A DNA stretch of 64,000 nucleotides from Pseudomonas sp. PH1b (GTDB lineage: Bacteria > Pseudomonadota > Gammaproteobacteria > Pseudomonadales > Pseudomonadaceae), in the NCBI RefSeq assembly GCF_000633395.1, contig NZ_AYMU01000008.1, forward strand, positions 1-64,000, written 5' to 3'. Position 1 is the first letter of the stretch, and every line of letters starts with the position of its first letter. The position numbers and the translations under genes are program-made. Shown here one piece after another: positions 8,278-18,040 of this stretch. A model generated the notes under the pieces. The model made no database searches. It saw only the letters and a list, made by a program, of their open reading frames with translations, and had not been told where the DNA came from.

Positions 8278-9003
8278 CTAGATGTAGCCCAGGGCAACCG
8301 CGTAGGACACGGCCTGCACCCGGTTGCTGGCGCCGATCTTGCGCTGGATGTTGCGATGGTGGTAATTCACCGTGTCGGTGCATACCCCCATGATCACGCC
8401 GATCTCCTCCGAGGTCTTGCCGTCGGCGGTCCAGCGCAGCACATCACATTCACGCCCACTGAACTCGACGATGGCCTTGGCGAGACGGTGGTCGTTTTCC
8501 AGTTGGCCGATCTTCTCATGAGCCGCGGCGGCAAATGCCTTGGTCACCGGCCTCAAGGCTTCGAGTTCCTCAAGGCTGATGGCCTTGTTCCTGCGTGCCA
8601 GGCTCAGCAAGCCGACCCGCCCCTGGCCATTGAACGACGGTTGCGCCAGGCCGTGGCACAGGCCCGAGTCCCTGGCCTCGGACCACAACTGCGGGCATTC
8701 CCGGAACAACTCGTTACCCCACAGGATCGGCGCCGACGAAACTTTACTGTGCTTCACCGTGGGGTCGATCAGGGCGTAGTTCTGTGCTTGGTAGTGCTGC
8801 ACCCAGTCCACAGGGTAATTGCTGTGTATATAAGTCTTGGGCCGCATGAACGGTGTCGCGCTGCACATGCCATAGGCAAAGAAATCAAAGCCCAGTTCCT
8901 GCAGTACTCTGATCGCCACCGCCGTGAACTCTTCGGCGCTCATGGCTTGCGTAAAGATACTGTAAAAATAGGCATCCCATCCAAACAGCTGTCCTAACTC
9001 CAT
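8278..9003 (-). CDS. phzR: PhzR, LuxR-type quorum-sensing activator of phenazine genes
   Basis: The protein is 241 residues from the ATG at 9003 ([15 protein letters not shown]). An in-frame start four codons upstream is less likely because known PhzR proteins start at MELG. The N-terminal autoinducer-binding domain keeps the typical W, Y, D and W residues ([32 protein letters not shown]). The C-terminal GerE-type helix-turn-helix is [20 protein letters not shown] followed by [14 protein letters not shown]. It should bind the phz boxes before phzI and phzA. The gene is divergent from phzA and convergent with phzI. No phz box was seen pointing toward phzR itself, and no strong ribosome binding site precedes the ATG. 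Confidence 0.95.
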   Translation of the reverse strand: MELGQLFGWDAYFYSIFTQAMSAEEFTAVAIRVLQELGFDFFAYGMCSATPFMRPKTYIHSNYPVDWVQHYQAQNYALIDPTVKHSKVSSAPILWGNELFRECPQLWSEARDSGLCHGLAQPSFNGQGRVGLLSLARRNKAISLEELEALRPVTKAFAAAAHEKIGQLENDHRLAKAIVEFSGRECDVLRWTADGKTSEEIGVIMGVCTDTVNYHHRNIQRKIGASNRVQAVSYAVALGYI

Positions 9004-9432
9004 TTTGAACACCACTAAAGTTTGAAGGAGGACGTGAGACTAGACCAAGCCGAACTCATGTCAACAGTTAATTCAGAACAACCATAGATTGCTTCGAACT
9101 AATACTGCAGCCCTACTATCTAGTTGGGCTCCATAGCCATCAGTCATGCTTGATATTGCGGGGCCACTACTGCGATTCAGACGACCAACGCCCTGATCAC
9201 TTCACGATACTGAAACAGTCCATTGGGTCGAACTCCCTGCGGTCTTTTCACTACAAAATCTGGTAGTTCCAGCATCAACAAATGCAAGTGTATAAACAAC
9301 CTCCGCTCACCGCCGAAACAGTGCATCGCTTAAGCAAGTAACGGCTTTCGCCTGGCGCCAATCAACCCGGCACTTTGTTTTTAAAAGAGCGAAACCTTTG
9401 GTTCATGACTCAAACAACTGAGGAGGCTGCCC
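9004..9432. other. phzR-phzA intergenic region
   Basis: About 430 bases lie between the divergent phzR and phzA genes. The half next to phzR is AT-richer and should hold the phzR promoter. The phzA promoter with its phz box is listed separately. The phzA transcript would have a leader of about 130 bases ending in the strong ribosome binding site GAGGAGG at about 9420-9426. Long phzA leaders are known sites of post-transcriptional control in pseudomonads; no specific structure could be confirmed by eye. Confidence 0.5.
9250..9296 (+). promoter_or_regulatory. phzA promoter with phz box
   Basis: ACTACAAAATCTGGTAGT at 9250-9267 is a near-perfect dyad and differs at one position from the P. chlororaphis phz box as I recall it. 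TATAAA at 9291-9296 is the matching -10 element. The box centre (9258.5) is about 43 bases before the inferred start near 9302, so PhzR would act as an ambidextrous-type activator. This promoter should drive the whole phzABCDEFG operon. Confidence 0.88.
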
Positions 9433-9924
9433 ATGCCCGCTTCAACAGCTGCCAACGGATTTAACGATCAACTTGAACTGCGCAGAAAAAACCGTGCCAC
9501 CGTCGAACAGTACATGGGCACTAATGGCAAGGATCGCCTGCGCCGCCATGAACTCTTCACCCAGGACGGCAGCCTTGGCTCCTGGAACACCGAGAGCGGA
9601 AAACCGCTGGAAATCAAGGGCCAGGCCAAACTCGCCGCCCTCGGAGCCTGGGTAGAGAAGTGTTTTCCTGATTGGCAGTTCCACAATGTCCGGGTATTCG
9701 CCACCGATAACCCCAACCATTTCTGGGTGGAAAGCGATGGCCGCGGCAAGACCCGGGTGCCCGGTTATCCCGAAGGCTATTGCGAAAATCATTACATTCA
9801 TTCATTCGAGCTGGACAACGGCAAGATCACTCAGAGCCGTGAATTCATGAACCCCTTCGAGCAACTTCGTGGTCTTGGCATTCCGCTGCCGAAGATCAAG
9901 CGCGAAGGTATTCCTGCGTCATAA
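9433..9924 (+). CDS. phzA: PhzA, phenazine ring condensation protein
   Basis: This 163-residue NTF2-fold protein is the first gene of the core phenazine operon. It resembles PhzB next door throughout (shared features: [30 protein letters not shown](S/C)DG, YPEGY, NH-IHSFEL, EFMNPF/VF-QLR-LGIP, IKREG). PhzA/B proteins promote condensation of two aminoketo intermediates into the tricyclic phenazine precursor. GAGGAGG lies 7 bases before the ATG. The gene pair is a known tandem duplication in fluorescent pseudomonads. PhzB is the catalytically proven partner, while PhzA is considered less active. Confidence 0.95.
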   Translation: MPASTAANGFNDQLELRRKNRATVEQYMGTNGKDRLRRHELFTQDGSLGSWNTESGKPLEIKGQAKLAALGAWVEKCFPDWQFHNVRVFATDNPNHFWVESDGRGKTRVPGYPEGYCENHYIHSFELDNGKITQSREFMNPFEQLRGLGIPLPKIKREGIPAS

Positions 9925-9952
9925 ACCCCATCTTGCTATAGGAGATTCCCGC

Positions 9953-10444
9953 ATGCCAAATAGTCCAGCCCGTCAACTAAACCAACACGACGACACTGAA
10001 CTTAGACGCAAAAACCGCGCTACGGTCGAGCAATACATGCATACCCAGGGCCAGGCTCGCCTGCGGCGCCACGAACTGTTTACCGAAGATGGCTCCGGCG
10101 GTCTGTGGACCACGGACACCGGCGCCCCCATTGCCATCAACGGCAAGGCAAAGTTGGCCGAACATGCGGTCTGGTCACTCAAATGCTTCCCGGATTGGGA
10201 GTGGTACAACATCAAGATATTTGAAACCGATGACCCCAACCATATCTGGGTCGAATGTGATGGCCACGGCAAGATCCTGTTTCCCGGGTACCCGGAAGGT
10301 TATTACGAGAATCACTTCCTGCATTCTTTCGAGTTGCAGGACGGCAAGATAAAACAGAACCGCGAGTTCATGAATGTCTTCCAGCAGTTGCGCGCCCTGG
10401 GTATTCCCGTGCCGCAAATCAAGCGCGAAGGCTTACCTACTTAA
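9953..10444 (+). CDS. phzB: PhzB, phenazine ring condensation protein
   Basis: The 163-residue product is the paralogue of PhzA, with the same NTF2-like fold. It catalyses or guides the double condensation that forms the phenazine tricycle in the cytoplasm. TAGGAGA lies about 6 bases before the ATG at 9953, and the gene begins 28 bases after phzA stops. Residues thought important in the family (a histidine in the HELFT segment, a glutamate in [14 protein letters not shown]) are present. It is part of the phzABCDEFG transcript. Confidence 0.95.
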   Translation: MPNSPARQLNQHDDTELRRKNRATVEQYMHTQGQARLRRHELFTEDGSGGLWTTDTGAPIAINGKAKLAEHAVWSLKCFPDWEWYNIKIFETDDPNHIWVECDGHGKILFPGYPEGYYENHFLHSFELQDGKIKQNREFMNVFQQLRALGIPVPQIKREGLPT

Positions 10445-10469
10445 TCCCCCCTGGGAGAGTGATCGCATC

Positions 10470-11666
10470 ATGGAAGACTTACTGAAACGGGTTCTAAGTT
10501 GTGAAGCGTTCCAGCAACCTCAATGGAGCGAGCCCTCACAACTGCACGATGCGCAGGCCTATCTCAGGGACAGCGCGCCCTTGATTCGAGTCGAGGACAT
10601 TCTGGTGCTGCGCGCCACTCTGGCCAGAGTCGCGGCCGGCGAGGCGATGATTATCCAGTCCGGTGACTGCGCCGAAGACATGGATGAAAGCTCTCCCGCC
10701 CACGTGGCCCGAAAAGCCGCGGTCCTGGACATCCTGGCCGGTGCGTTGCGCCTGGTCACCCAGCAGCCGGTGGTGCGGGTGGGACGGATTGCCGGGCAAT
10801 TCGCCAAGCCGCGCTCCAACAACAGCGAGCGCATCGGCAACGTCGAGTTGCCGGTGTATCGCGGTGACATGGTCAACGGCCGCGAGGCCCTGGGCAGCCA
10901 TCGCCAGCATGATGCCCAGCGCCTGGTGCGCGGCTACCACGCGGCCCAGGACATCCTGCAGCACCTGGGCTGGAACGAGCCGGCAAACCAGGAGCCATTA
11001 TGTGGTTCGCCAGCCTGGACCAGCCACGAGATGCTGGTGCTCGACTACGAGTTGCCCCAGGTTCGCCAGGATCACCAGGGCCGGGTCTTTCTCGGCTCGA
11101 CCCACTGGCCGTGGATCGGCGAACGCACCCGCCAGTTGGCCGGCGCCCACGTGGCCCTGCTCAGCGAAGTGCTCAACCCGGTGGCCTGCAAGATCGGCCC
11201 GGACATTACCCGGGACCAGTTGCTGAGCCTGTGCGAACGCCTGGATCCACGGCGCGAGCCCGGTCGGCTGACCCTGATCGCCCGCATGGGCGCGCACAAG
11301 GTCGGGGATCGACTGCCGCCCCTGGTGGCGGCCGTTCGCAGCGCCGGTCACCAGATCATCTGGCTGAGCGACCCGATGCACGGCAACACCATCGTCGCCC
11401 CCTGTGGCAACAAGACCCGCATGGTGCGGACCATCACCGAAGAAATCATCAATTTCAAGCACGCCGTCACCTCGGCCGGAGGCGTGGCCGCCGGCCTGCA
11501 CCTGGAGACCACCCCGGATGAGGTCAGCGAATGCGTTTCCGATGCCCTGGGGCTGGACCAGGTCGCCAGCCACTACAAGAGCCTGTGCGATCCGCGCCTG
11601 ACTCCCTGGCAGGCCGTCACCGCGGTCATGGCTTGGAAAACCGCGCCCACCGCTGCCATTTTCTGA
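10470..11666 (+). CDS. phzC: PhzC, class II DAHP synthase
   Basis: The 398-residue enzyme condenses phosphoenolpyruvate and erythrose 4-phosphate to DAHP, supplying shikimate-pathway flux for phenazines. It belongs to the class II (plant-type) DAHP synthases: [46 protein letters not shown] and GLHLETTPD are family signatures covering metal and substrate binding. GGGAGAG precedes the ATG at 10470. It lacks the long N-terminal regulatory extension seen in some class II enzymes, consistent with a feedback-insensitive secondary-metabolism copy. It lies 25 bases after phzB. Confidence 0.96.
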   Translation: MEDLLKRVLSCEAFQQPQWSEPSQLHDAQAYLRDSAPLIRVEDILVLRATLARVAAGEAMIIQSGDCAEDMDESSPAHVARKAAVLDILAGALRLVTQQPVVRVGRIAGQFAKPRSNNSERIGNVELPVYRGDMVNGREALGSHRQHDAQRLVRGYHAAQDILQHLGWNEPANQEPLCGSPAWTSHEMLVLDYELPQVRQDHQGRVFLGSTHWPWIGERTRQLAGAHVALLSEVLNPVACKIGPDITRDQLLSLCERLDPRREPGRLTLIARMGAHKVGDRLPPLVAAVRSAGHQIIWLSDPMHGNTIVAPCGNKTRMVRTITEEIINFKHAVTSAGGVAAGLHLETTPDEVSECVSDALGLDQVASHYKSLCDPRLTPWQAVTAVMAWKTAPTAAIF

Positions 11667-11681
11667 CTGGAGTTCGTCGCC

Positions 11682-12305
11682 ATGACCGGCATTCCATCGA
11701 TCGTCCCCTACGCCCTGCCCACTGCCCGCGACCTGCCCGTCAACCTCGCGCAATGGCATATCGACCCTCAGCGCGCCGTACTGCTGGTGCATGACATGCA
11801 GCGCTACTTCCTGCGGCCGTTGCCCGAGCCCCTGCGTGAAAGCCTGGTGGGCAATGCCGCACGCATTCGCCAATGGGCCGCCGAGCACCAGCTGCCGGTG
11901 GCCTACACCGCCCAGCCTGGCAGCATGAGCGAGGAGCAACGAGGCTTGCTCAAGGACTTCTGGGGCCCGGGCATGCAGGCCAGCCCGAACGACCGCGAGG
12001 TGGTCGATGCCCTGGCGCCGCGCCCGGGCGACTGGCTGCTGACCAAGTGGCGCTACAGCGCCTTTTTCAACTCGGACCTGCTCGAACGCATGCGCGCCAG
12101 CGGCCGCAACCAGTTGGTCCTGTGCGGTGTATACGCCCATGTCGGGGTGCTGATTTCCACCGTGGATGCCTACTCCAACGATATCCAGCCGTTCCTGGTT
12201 GCCGATGCGATCGCCGACTTCAGCAAGGAACACCACTGGATGGCCATCGAATATGCGGCCAGCCGTTGCGCCATGGTCGTGACCACTGACGAGGTGGTGT
12301 TATGA
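11682..12305 (+). CDS. phzD: PhzD, isochorismatase (ADIC to DHHA)
   Basis: This 207-residue isochorismatase-fold hydrolase removes pyruvate from 2-amino-2-deoxyisochorismate to give trans-2,3-dihydro-3-hydroxyanthranilate. The catalytic aspartate sits in [10 protein letters not shown] (residue 38), the lysine in [10 protein letters not shown], and the loop GVYAHVGVL replaces the cysteine-containing loop of cysteine hydrolases of this fold, as in known PhzD. The stop codon overlaps the phzE start (ATGA), so the two are translationally coupled. Confidence 0.96.
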   Translation: MTGIPSIVPYALPTARDLPVNLAQWHIDPQRAVLLVHDMQRYFLRPLPEPLRESLVGNAARIRQWAAEHQLPVAYTAQPGSMSEEQRGLLKDFWGPGMQASPNDREVVDALAPRPGDWLLTKWRYSAFFNSDLLERMRASGRNQLVLCGVYAHVGVLISTVDAYSNDIQPFLVADAIADFSKEHHWMAIEYAASRCAMVVTTDEVVL

Positions 12306-14215
12306 GCCAGACCACTGCCCACCTCATCGGGCGCATCCTGCAACCGGCGCCCGGGCCCTTCGCCCTGCTCTACCGCCCCGAGTCCACTGGCCCGGGGGTG
12401 CTGGACGTGCTGCTGGGAACGATGTCCGAACCCGGGTGCCTGGCGGACATCGAACTGCCCGCCACCACCGTCGGTGCCGCGCGTCTGGAGGTGCTGGCGC
12501 TGATTCCCTACAGGCAGATCGCCGAACGCGGTTTCGAGGCCGTGGACGACCAGTCGCCACTGCTGGCGATGAAAATCACCGAACAGCAATCGATTGGCAT
12601 CGAACAACTGCTGGGCGTGCTGCCTGACGAGCCGCTCCAGCTCAACGGCGAGCGTTTCGACCTCAGCGACGAGCGTTACGCCGAGGTTGTCAGCCAGGTG
12701 ATCGCGAATGAAATCGGCTCCGGGGAAGGTGCCAACTTCGTGATCAAGCGCACCTTCCTGGCGGAGATCAGCGAGTACGGTGCGGCCAAGGCCCTGTCAT
12801 TCTTCCGCCACCTGCTGGAGCGGGAAAAAGGGGTGTACTGGACCTTCATCATCCATACCGGCGAGCGCACCTTCGTCGGCGCCTCGCCCGAGCGCCACAT
12901 CAGCGTCAAGGACGGCGTGGCGGTGATGAACCCGATCAGCGGCACCTACCGATACCCACCCGCCGGCCCCAGCCTGAGCGAGGTCATGGCATTCCTGGCC
13001 AACCGCAAGGAGGCCGATGAGCTGTACATGGTGGTGGATGAGGAATTGAAGATGATGGCGCGCATTTGCGAGGACGGAGGGCATGTGCGCGGCCCCTACC
13101 TCAAGGAAATGGCCTGCCTGGCGCACACCGAGTACTTCATCGAAGGCAAGACCCGTCGCGACGTCCGCGACATACTGCGCGAAACCCTGTTTGCCCCGAC
13201 CGTCACCGGCAGCCCGCTGGAAAGCGCCTGCCGGGTCATCCGCCGCCATGAACCCCTGGGCCGCGGCTACTACAGCGGCATGGCAGCGTTGATCGGCAGC
13301 GATGGCAAGGGCGGACGCTCGCTGGATTCGGCGATCCTGATCCGTACCGCCGATATCGACCGCCACGGGCAGGTGAAAATCAGCGTGGGCTCGACCATTG
13401 TCCGGCATTCCGAGCCAATGGCCGAAGCCGCCGAAAGCCGGGCCAAGGCCGCCGGCTTGATTGGCGCGTTGAAGAACCAGACGCCCTCGCGCTTCGGCAA
13501 CCACCTGCAGGTGCGCGCCGCGCTGGCCAGCCGCAATGCCTACGTTTCCGACTTCTGGCTGATGGACAGTCAGCAGCGGCAGCAGGTCCAGAGCGACTTC
13601 AGCGGGCGCCAGGTGCTGATCGTCGATGCCGAGGACACCTTCACCTCGATGATCGCCAAGCAGTTGCGGTCCCTGGGGCTGATGGTGAGCGTGTGCAGTT
13701 TCAACGACGAATACAGCTTCGACGGCTACGACCTGGTGATCATGGGTCCCGGCCCCGGCAACCCCAGCGATGTCCAGCAGCCGAAGATCAGCCACCTGCA
13801 CCTGGCCATCCGCTCGTTGCTCAGCCAGCAGCGGCCCTTCGTTGCGGTGTGCCTGAGCCACCAGGTACTGAGCCTGTGCCTGGGCCTTGAACTGCAACGC
13901 AAGCTGATTCCCAACCAGGGCGTGCAGAAGCAGATCGACCTGTTCGGCAACGCTGAGCGGGTGGGGTTCTACAACACCTTTGCCGCCCAGAGCAGCAGTG
14001 ACCGCCTGGATGTCCACGGCCTCGGCACCGTCGAAATCAGCCGCGACCGCGAGACCGGCGAAGTGCATGCGCTGCGCGGTCCTTCGTTCGCCTCGATGCA
14101 GTTCCATGCCGAATCATTGCTGACCCAGGAAGGCCCACGGATCATGGCCGACCTGCTGCGTCATGCGCTCATCAACACCACTGTCGACAACAGCGCTTCG
14201 GCCGCCGGGAGCTGA
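12302..14215 (+). CDS. phzE: PhzE, ADIC synthase (anthranilate synthase-like fusion)
   Basis: The 637-residue protein fuses an MST-type chorismate-binding domain (about residues 1-400) with a class I glutamine amidotransferase domain (about 430-630). It converts chorismate and glutamine-derived ammonia to 2-amino-2-deoxyisochorismate. Chorismate-domain motifs include [20 protein letters not shown] and GRGYYSGM. The amidotransferase has [10 protein letters not shown], the nucleophile C517 in AVCLSHQ, and the C-terminal His-x-Glu in QFHAESLLT. The start overlaps the phzD stop by 4 bases. The length and domain order match PhzE from other producers. Confidence 0.97.
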   Translation: MSQTTAHLIGRILQPAPGPFALLYRPESTGPGVLDVLLGTMSEPGCLADIELPATTVGAARLEVLALIPYRQIAERGFEAVDDQSPLLAMKITEQQSIGIEQLLGVLPDEPLQLNGERFDLSDERYAEVVSQVIANEIGSGEGANFVIKRTFLAEISEYGAAKALSFFRHLLEREKGVYWTFIIHTGERTFVGASPERHISVKDGVAVMNPISGTYRYPPAGPSLSEVMAFLANRKEADELYMVVDEELKMMARICEDGGHVRGPYLKEMACLAHTEYFIEGKTRRDVRDILRETLFAPTVTGSPLESACRVIRRHEPLGRGYYSGMAALIGSDGKGGRSLDSAILIRTADIDRHGQVKISVGSTIVRHSEPMAEAAESRAKAAGLIGALKNQTPSRFGNHLQVRAALASRNAYVSDFWLMDSQQRQQVQSDFSGRQVLIVDAEDTFTSMIAKQLRSLGLMVSVCSFNDEYSFDGYDLVIMGPGPGNPSDVQQPKISHLHLAIRSLLSQQRPFVAVCLSHQVLSLCLGLELQRKLIPNQGVQKQIDLFGNAERVGFYNTFAAQSSSDRLDVHGLGTVEISRDRETGEVHALRGPSFASMQFHAESLLTQEGPRIMADLLRHALINTTVDNSASAAGS

Positions 14216-14218
14216 CCC

Positions 14219-15055
14219 ATGCACGAATATGCCATCATCGACGCCTTCGCCAGTGTGCCACTGGAAGGCAACCCGGTTGCGGTGTTCTTCAAGGCCGACG
14301 ACCTCTCGGCCGAGCAGATGCAAGGCATTGCCCGGGAAATGAACCTGTCGGAAACCACCTTCGTGCTCCAGCCGCGCAATGGGGGGGACTGGCGGATCAG
14401 GATTTTCACCCCGGTCAATGAGCTGCCTTTCGCCGGCCATCCGCTGCTGGGCACCGCTATCGCGCTGGGGGCCCTGACGGACAATCACCGCCTGTACCTG
14501 GAAACCCAGATGGGCACCATCGCCTTCGAACTGGAGCGCCAGGCCGGCCGCGTGATCGCCGCCAGCATGGACCAGCCGATACCAACCTGGTCGGCCCTGG
14601 GACGCGATGCCGAATTGCTCAGTGCCCTGGGCATCAGTGCCTCGACCTTTGCCATCGAGATCTACCACAACGGCCCGCGCCACGTATTCGTCGGTTTGCC
14701 GAGCATCGAGGCGCTGTCTGCCTTGCACCCCGATCATCGCGCCCTGTCCAACTTCCACGACATGGCCATCAACTGTTTTGCCGGTGCGGGACGGCATTGG
14801 CGCAGTCGGATGTTCTCGCCCGCCTATGGCGTGGTCGAAGATGCCGCCACCGGCTCTGCCGCCGGGCCGCTGGCCATCCACCTGGGCCGCCATGGCCAGG
14901 TGCCGTTTGGCCAGCAGGTGGAGATTCTCCAGGGCGTGGAGATCGGCCGGCCATCGCTGATGTTCGCCAGGGCCGAAGGCCGTGCCGATGACCTGAAGCG
15001 GGTCGAGGTTTCTGGCAATGGCGTGACCTTTGGACGGGGGAGCATCGTGCTATGA
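14219..15055 (+). CDS. phzF: PhzF, DHHA isomerase
   Basis: The 278-residue enzyme isomerises trans-2,3-dihydro-3-hydroxyanthranilate to the reactive aminoketone that condenses to phenazine. It has the diaminopimelate epimerase-like double fold. Visible signatures are [15 protein letters not shown], the catalytic glutamate in MNLSETTFV (near residue 45), [16 protein letters not shown], and the C-terminal [13 protein letters not shown] loop. It starts 3 bases after phzE and overlaps phzG by ATGA. Confidence 0.97.
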   Translation: MHEYAIIDAFASVPLEGNPVAVFFKADDLSAEQMQGIAREMNLSETTFVLQPRNGGDWRIRIFTPVNELPFAGHPLLGTAIALGALTDNHRLYLETQMGTIAFELERQAGRVIAASMDQPIPTWSALGRDAELLSALGISASTFAIEIYHNGPRHVFVGLPSIEALSALHPDHRALSNFHDMAINCFAGAGRHWRSRMFSPAYGVVEDAATGSAAGPLAIHLGRHGQVPFGQQVEILQGVEIGRPSLMFARAEGRADDLKRVEVSGNGVTFGRGSIVL

Positions 15056-15720
15056 ATAAGCCACTGCAAGGCAAGCCGTTGCTGGGCAACGGCATGTCGG
15101 AATCCCTCACTGGAACCCTCGACGCTCCGTTTCCCGAGTACCAGACCCTGCCCCAAGACCCCATGGGCGTGCTGCGCAACTGGCTGGAGCGCGCTCGGCG
15201 CATGGGCATACGCGAGCCCAAGGCGTTGGCGCTGGCCACTGCCGACAGCCAGGGGCGGCCGTCGACACGCATCGTCGTGATCAGTGAGATCACCGACAAC
15301 GGGCTGCTGTTCAGCACCCACGCCGGCAGCCAGAAAGGCCGTGAACTGGCGCAGAATCCCTGGGCCTCGGGGGTGCTGTACTGGCGTGAAACCAGCCAGC
15401 AGATCATCCTCAACGGCCGCGCCGTGCGCCTGCCCGATAGCCGGGCCGACGAGGCCTGGTTGAACCGCCCCTATGCCACCCACCCGATGTCCACGGTGTC
15501 GCACCAGAGCGAAGAACTGAAGGATATCCAGGCCATGCGCCGCGCCGCCCGCGAACTGGCTGCAGTACCGGGGCCCCTGCCTCGTCCAGCGGGGTATTGC
15601 GTGTTCGAGTTGCGCTTCCACTCCGTGGAATTCTGGGGCAACGGCCAGGAGCGCCTGCACGAACGCCTGCGCTACGACCTGAACGAAACCGGTTGGACGG
15701 TGCGACGCCTGCAGCCCTGA
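15052..15720 (+). CDS. phzG: PhzG, FMN-dependent phenazine oxidase
   Basis: The 222-residue protein is a PNPOx-like flavoprotein (relative of pyridoxamine 5'-phosphate oxidase) that oxidises the early tricyclic intermediates toward PCA. Family features include [17 protein letters not shown], the FMN-binding [10 protein letters not shown] segment, [12 protein letters not shown], and the C-terminal [21 protein letters not shown]. The last gene of the phenazine core, it is translationally coupled to phzF. No phzH, phzO, phzM or phzS follows. Confidence 0.96.
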   Translation: MNKPLQGKPLLGNGMSESLTGTLDAPFPEYQTLPQDPMGVLRNWLERARRMGIREPKALALATADSQGRPSTRIVVISEITDNGLLFSTHAGSQKGRELAQNPWASGVLYWRETSQQIILNGRAVRLPDSRADEAWLNRPYATHPMSTVSHQSEELKDIQAMRRAARELAAVPGPLPRPAGYCVFELRFHSVEFWGNGQERLHERLRYDLNETGWTVRRLQP

Positions 15721-15890
15721 CCCGGGTGGCCGGGGCGGGGACGGTGCTGCTGTCACCGGCCTGCCCCGGGCACCTGCGCCAACCCGAGCCGGGCTGGTCG
15801 CCACTGGCGCTCGCAGCACTGGACCCCGAGGCCCTGGCGCAGACATCATTGCGCCTTCCGCTACCGGACCACCTCCCGCTCAGGATCGCT

Positions 15891-16223
15891 ATGCAACCAT
15901 CAGCCAGCCTCAACGCCCGCCAGGTTTGCCAGCGCCTGCGGGACGCCGCCCTAGGTGTCTATCCCTTGCACCTGGTCACCGGGACCGAGGGCCAGGTGCA
16001 AGTGGAGATTGGCGATTGGCGCTTGCTGCTGGATGTCGATGGCAGTCAGTTGCAGCACTGCCGACATTGCCGCAGTGCCGAAGGCCTGGAGTGGCAGCTC
16101 GACGCTCGGCAGCGCTTCGGCACCGACCCGGTCAGCCTGTTGAGCACCTGGGAGCTGGCACAAGTCGGACGTTTGTTGCAGGCACTGGAGATGGCTGGAA
16201 CAGAACGATCTGACAGGAACTAG
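15891..16223 (+). CDS. Small protein resembling Pseudomonas DUF7693 proteins
   Basis: The 110-residue product has an opening LNARQVCQRLRDAALGVYPL, a CRHCRS element, and FGTDPVSLLSTWE. From memory, these resemble uncharacterised Pseudomonas proteins annotated as DUF7693. Function is unknown. AGGA lies 7 bases before the ATG at 15891. The gene follows phzG by 170 bases with no terminator seen, so it could be read from the phenazine operon, but nothing ties it to phenazine chemistry. Its 3' end overlaps the end of the convergent lipoprotein gene by 4 bases. Confidence 0.6.
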   Translation: MQPSASLNARQVCQRLRDAALGVYPLHLVTGTEGQVQVEIGDWRLLLDVDGSQLQHCRHCRSAEGLEWQLDARQRFGTDPVSLLSTWELAQVGRLLQALEMAGTERSDRN

Positions 16224-16549
16224 AGGCAGCCCTGGGCGGCCCGCTCGAAACTCGAAGGGCTGAAGCTCGAAGCCAGCAAATGGCGCTCGTAAAGGTACAC
16301 CTTGCCGCCATTGGGGGCCTTGTAGGCTTCCAGTACGTTGTCTGCTGCGATCTTGCTGGAGACCACGATCCGGTAGCCGCGCTGGGTCTGGGAGACCGTT
16401 GGATCCTGCAGCTTGGGCACCACGCACTCGGCATATTCGGCGGGGGTCTTGCTGGTCTGCAGCACCAGGCTCGGGTCATTGGGGGCAGAGGCACAGCCGG
16501 TCAACAACAAGGCCGCCAGGGTCAAGGCGGGAACAACGGGAGAACGCAT
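16220..16549 (-). CDS. Small lipoprotein of unknown function
   Basis: From the ATG at 16549 the product is 109 residues. It starts with a lipoprotein signal: MRSPVV, a hydrophobic segment, and the lipobox LLTGC with C19 as the expected lipidation site. The residue after Cys is Ala, suggesting outer-membrane sorting. The mature part contains RGYRIVVSSKI and GGKVYLYERHLLASSF and has two further cysteines. Similar small lipoproteins of unknown role are common in Pseudomonas. It is convergent with the DUF7693-like gene. Confidence 0.7.
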   Translation of the reverse strand: MRSPVVPALTLAALLLTGCASAPNDPSLVLQTSKTPAEYAECVVPKLQDPTVSQTQRGYRIVVSSKIAADNVLEAYKAPNGGKVYLYERHLLASSFSPSSFERAAQGCL

Positions 16550-16853
16550 CGGGGGGAATCCTGAAATAAAAGCCTGGTTCGGTGCGCAAGGGGCCAGCAT
16601 CACGGAGCTGCCCTTGCGGTCATGGTGTTCTTCGGCGGCAATTATCCAGGGTCAGCGAACAAAAAAAAATCTGCGTTGTTTGATTGTCACTATCACTTCA
16701 ACCGATAGTCAGCCCCGGTTCAGGTCGCTGGAGCGCTGTCTGGCAACCCGGTACCGGGCACGGCTGCCTGCACAGGGCCGCCCCCGGACGGCGGCATCCT
16801 GGCTGAATCAGCACGCCGGATTGACCTCTGGAGCGGCATGTCCCGAGGGGCTG

Positions 16854-17285
16854 CTATGCCCCCTTGCTCGCCGCCAGGTAGACAGCCAGGCGTTTTCCCA
16901 TTTCCTCGCCCAGGGCCTGCAACCCGCTCATGGGACGGACCATCACCTCGAACTCGATGATCTGGCCCGTCTCATCGAAACGGATCATGTCGATGCCCTT
17001 GACCTCCCGCTCCCCTACCCGTGCGCTGAACTCCAGCACCAGGTTCAGGCCGTCGGCCGTCGCCAGTTCGCGGTGATAGGTAAAGTCCTGGAACACCTGC
17101 AGTACGGTGCCAAGGATGGTCGCCACCACCGGCACTCCAGGGTAAGGCGTATGGGCCATGGGCGAGCGGAACACCACCTGGGGCGACAGCAGTTCGGGCA
17201 AGGCACTGAGGTCTTGCCGGGCGACCATGCTGTGCCAGCGTTGCAGAGTGGCTTGGGCCGAGGGTTGCAGTTTCGCTTCGGACAT
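16854..17285 (-). CDS. NTF2-like (SnoaL-type) small protein
   Basis: The 143-residue protein has the length and pattern of the nuclear transport factor 2 fold: an N-terminal helix pair (LQRWHSMVARQDLSALPELL), then VVFRSPMAHTPYPG and a curved sheet ending KGIDMIRFDETGQIIEFEVM. Members bind or isomerise small hydrophobic molecules. The particular ligand is unknown. It is divergent from a TetR-type regulator gene that starts 131 bases away, and an inverted repeat lies between the two, so it is probably that regulator's target. Confidence 0.75.
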   Translation of the reverse strand: MSEAKLQPSAQATLQRWHSMVARQDLSALPELLSPQVVFRSPMAHTPYPGVPVVATILGTVLQVFQDFTYHRELATADGLNLVLEFSARVGEREVKGIDMIRFDETGQIIEFEVMVRPMSGLQALGEEMGKRLAVYLAASKGA

Positions 17286-17336
17286 CGGGTACTCCCTGGG
17301 GGCAGTGTGTTGTTGTGGGATTCAGGCTACGGTCCG

Positions 17337-17373
17337 ATCTTAGCGCCGTCAAGATTCTTCGCCATGCTAAGAT
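17337..17373. promoter_or_regulatory. Candidate TetR operator (8-bp inverted repeat)
   Basis: ATCTTAGC at 17337-17344 and its exact reverse complement GCTAAGAT at 17366-17373 are separated by 21 bases. Inside the spacer sits a second small dyad, AAGATTCTT (17351-17359). The element is centred in the short divergent region between the NTF2-like gene and the TetR gene, where an autoregulatory operator is expected. Confidence 0.45.
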
Positions 17374-17416
17374 TCCGCGGATTTCCAGCCCTGTCCACGC
17401 CATCCGGGACCCTCTG

Positions 17417-18040
17417 ATGAAGCCCCACGCTCCACGCTCACGGGACGCCTACCACGTTGGCAACCTGGCCCCACAACTGCTTGCCGCCGCCCGGGCCATG
17501 CTCGAGGAAGTGGGCCCCACCAAACTGTCGCTGCGAGCGCTGTCGGAGCGGGTCGGGGTCAGTGCCACTGCGGCTTACCACCACTACGCCAATCGCGCGG
17601 AACTCATCGGCCACCTGGCGGCCCAGGGCTTTATCGAGCTGGCCCAGGTGCTGGTGCAACACGATCAGCAGCAGGTCGGGCGGCAGAAACTGCGCAGCGC
17701 CAGCCTGGCCTATTTCAGTTTTGCCCGGGCCAACCCGGCGCTCTATCAACTGATGTTCGGCGCCGAGTTTGCCAATGGCCAGATGATCCCGGAGCTGATC
17801 GCGGCCCGTGAACAGGCCTTCGGCGAACTGCAGCGGATCATCGCCCAGATGCTCGGGCTCGCGCCGCAGGCCCCGGAAGTACGCCGCGTCGCCCTCGCCG
17901 GCTGGTCCTACACCCACGGCCTGGCATCACTGGTGATCCATGGGGTGCTGCATTTTCCCGCGGGCACCAGCGACGAACGCTTCGTCGACAACGCCCTGCA
18001 GGGCTTGCTGCAGTTGTTCGAGGCCGGCGAGAAGCCTTGA
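17417..18040 (+). CDS. TetR/AcrR family regulator
   Basis: The 207-residue protein has a TetR N-terminal helix-turn-helix: LLAAARAMLEEVG, LSLRALSERVGVSATAAYHH, then the recognition-helix continuation YANRAELIGHLA. The C-terminal ligand domain includes FARANPALYQLMFG and WSYTHGLASLVIHG, the WHG-type motif of one TetR subclass. The ATG at 17417 is preferred because the upstream in-frame part runs through the putative operator. It is divergent from the NTF2-like gene, its likely target together with itself. The inducer is unknown. Confidence 0.85.
   Translation: MKPHAPRSRDAYHVGNLAPQLLAAARAMLEEVGPTKLSLRALSERVGVSATAAYHHYANRAELIGHLAAQGFIELAQVLVQHDQQQVGRQKLRSASLAYFSFARANPALYQLMFGAEFANGQMIPELIAAREQAFGELQRIIAQMLGLAPQAPEVRRVALAGWSYTHGLASLVIHGVLHFPAGTSDERFVDNALQGLLQLFEAGEKP

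Noticed and set aside
15721..16223. A phenazine-modifying gene (phzO, phzH, phzM or phzS) after phzG
   Set aside because: The only plus-strand gene here is a 110-residue DUF7693-like protein, far too small for a monooxygenase, amidotransferase or methyltransferase.
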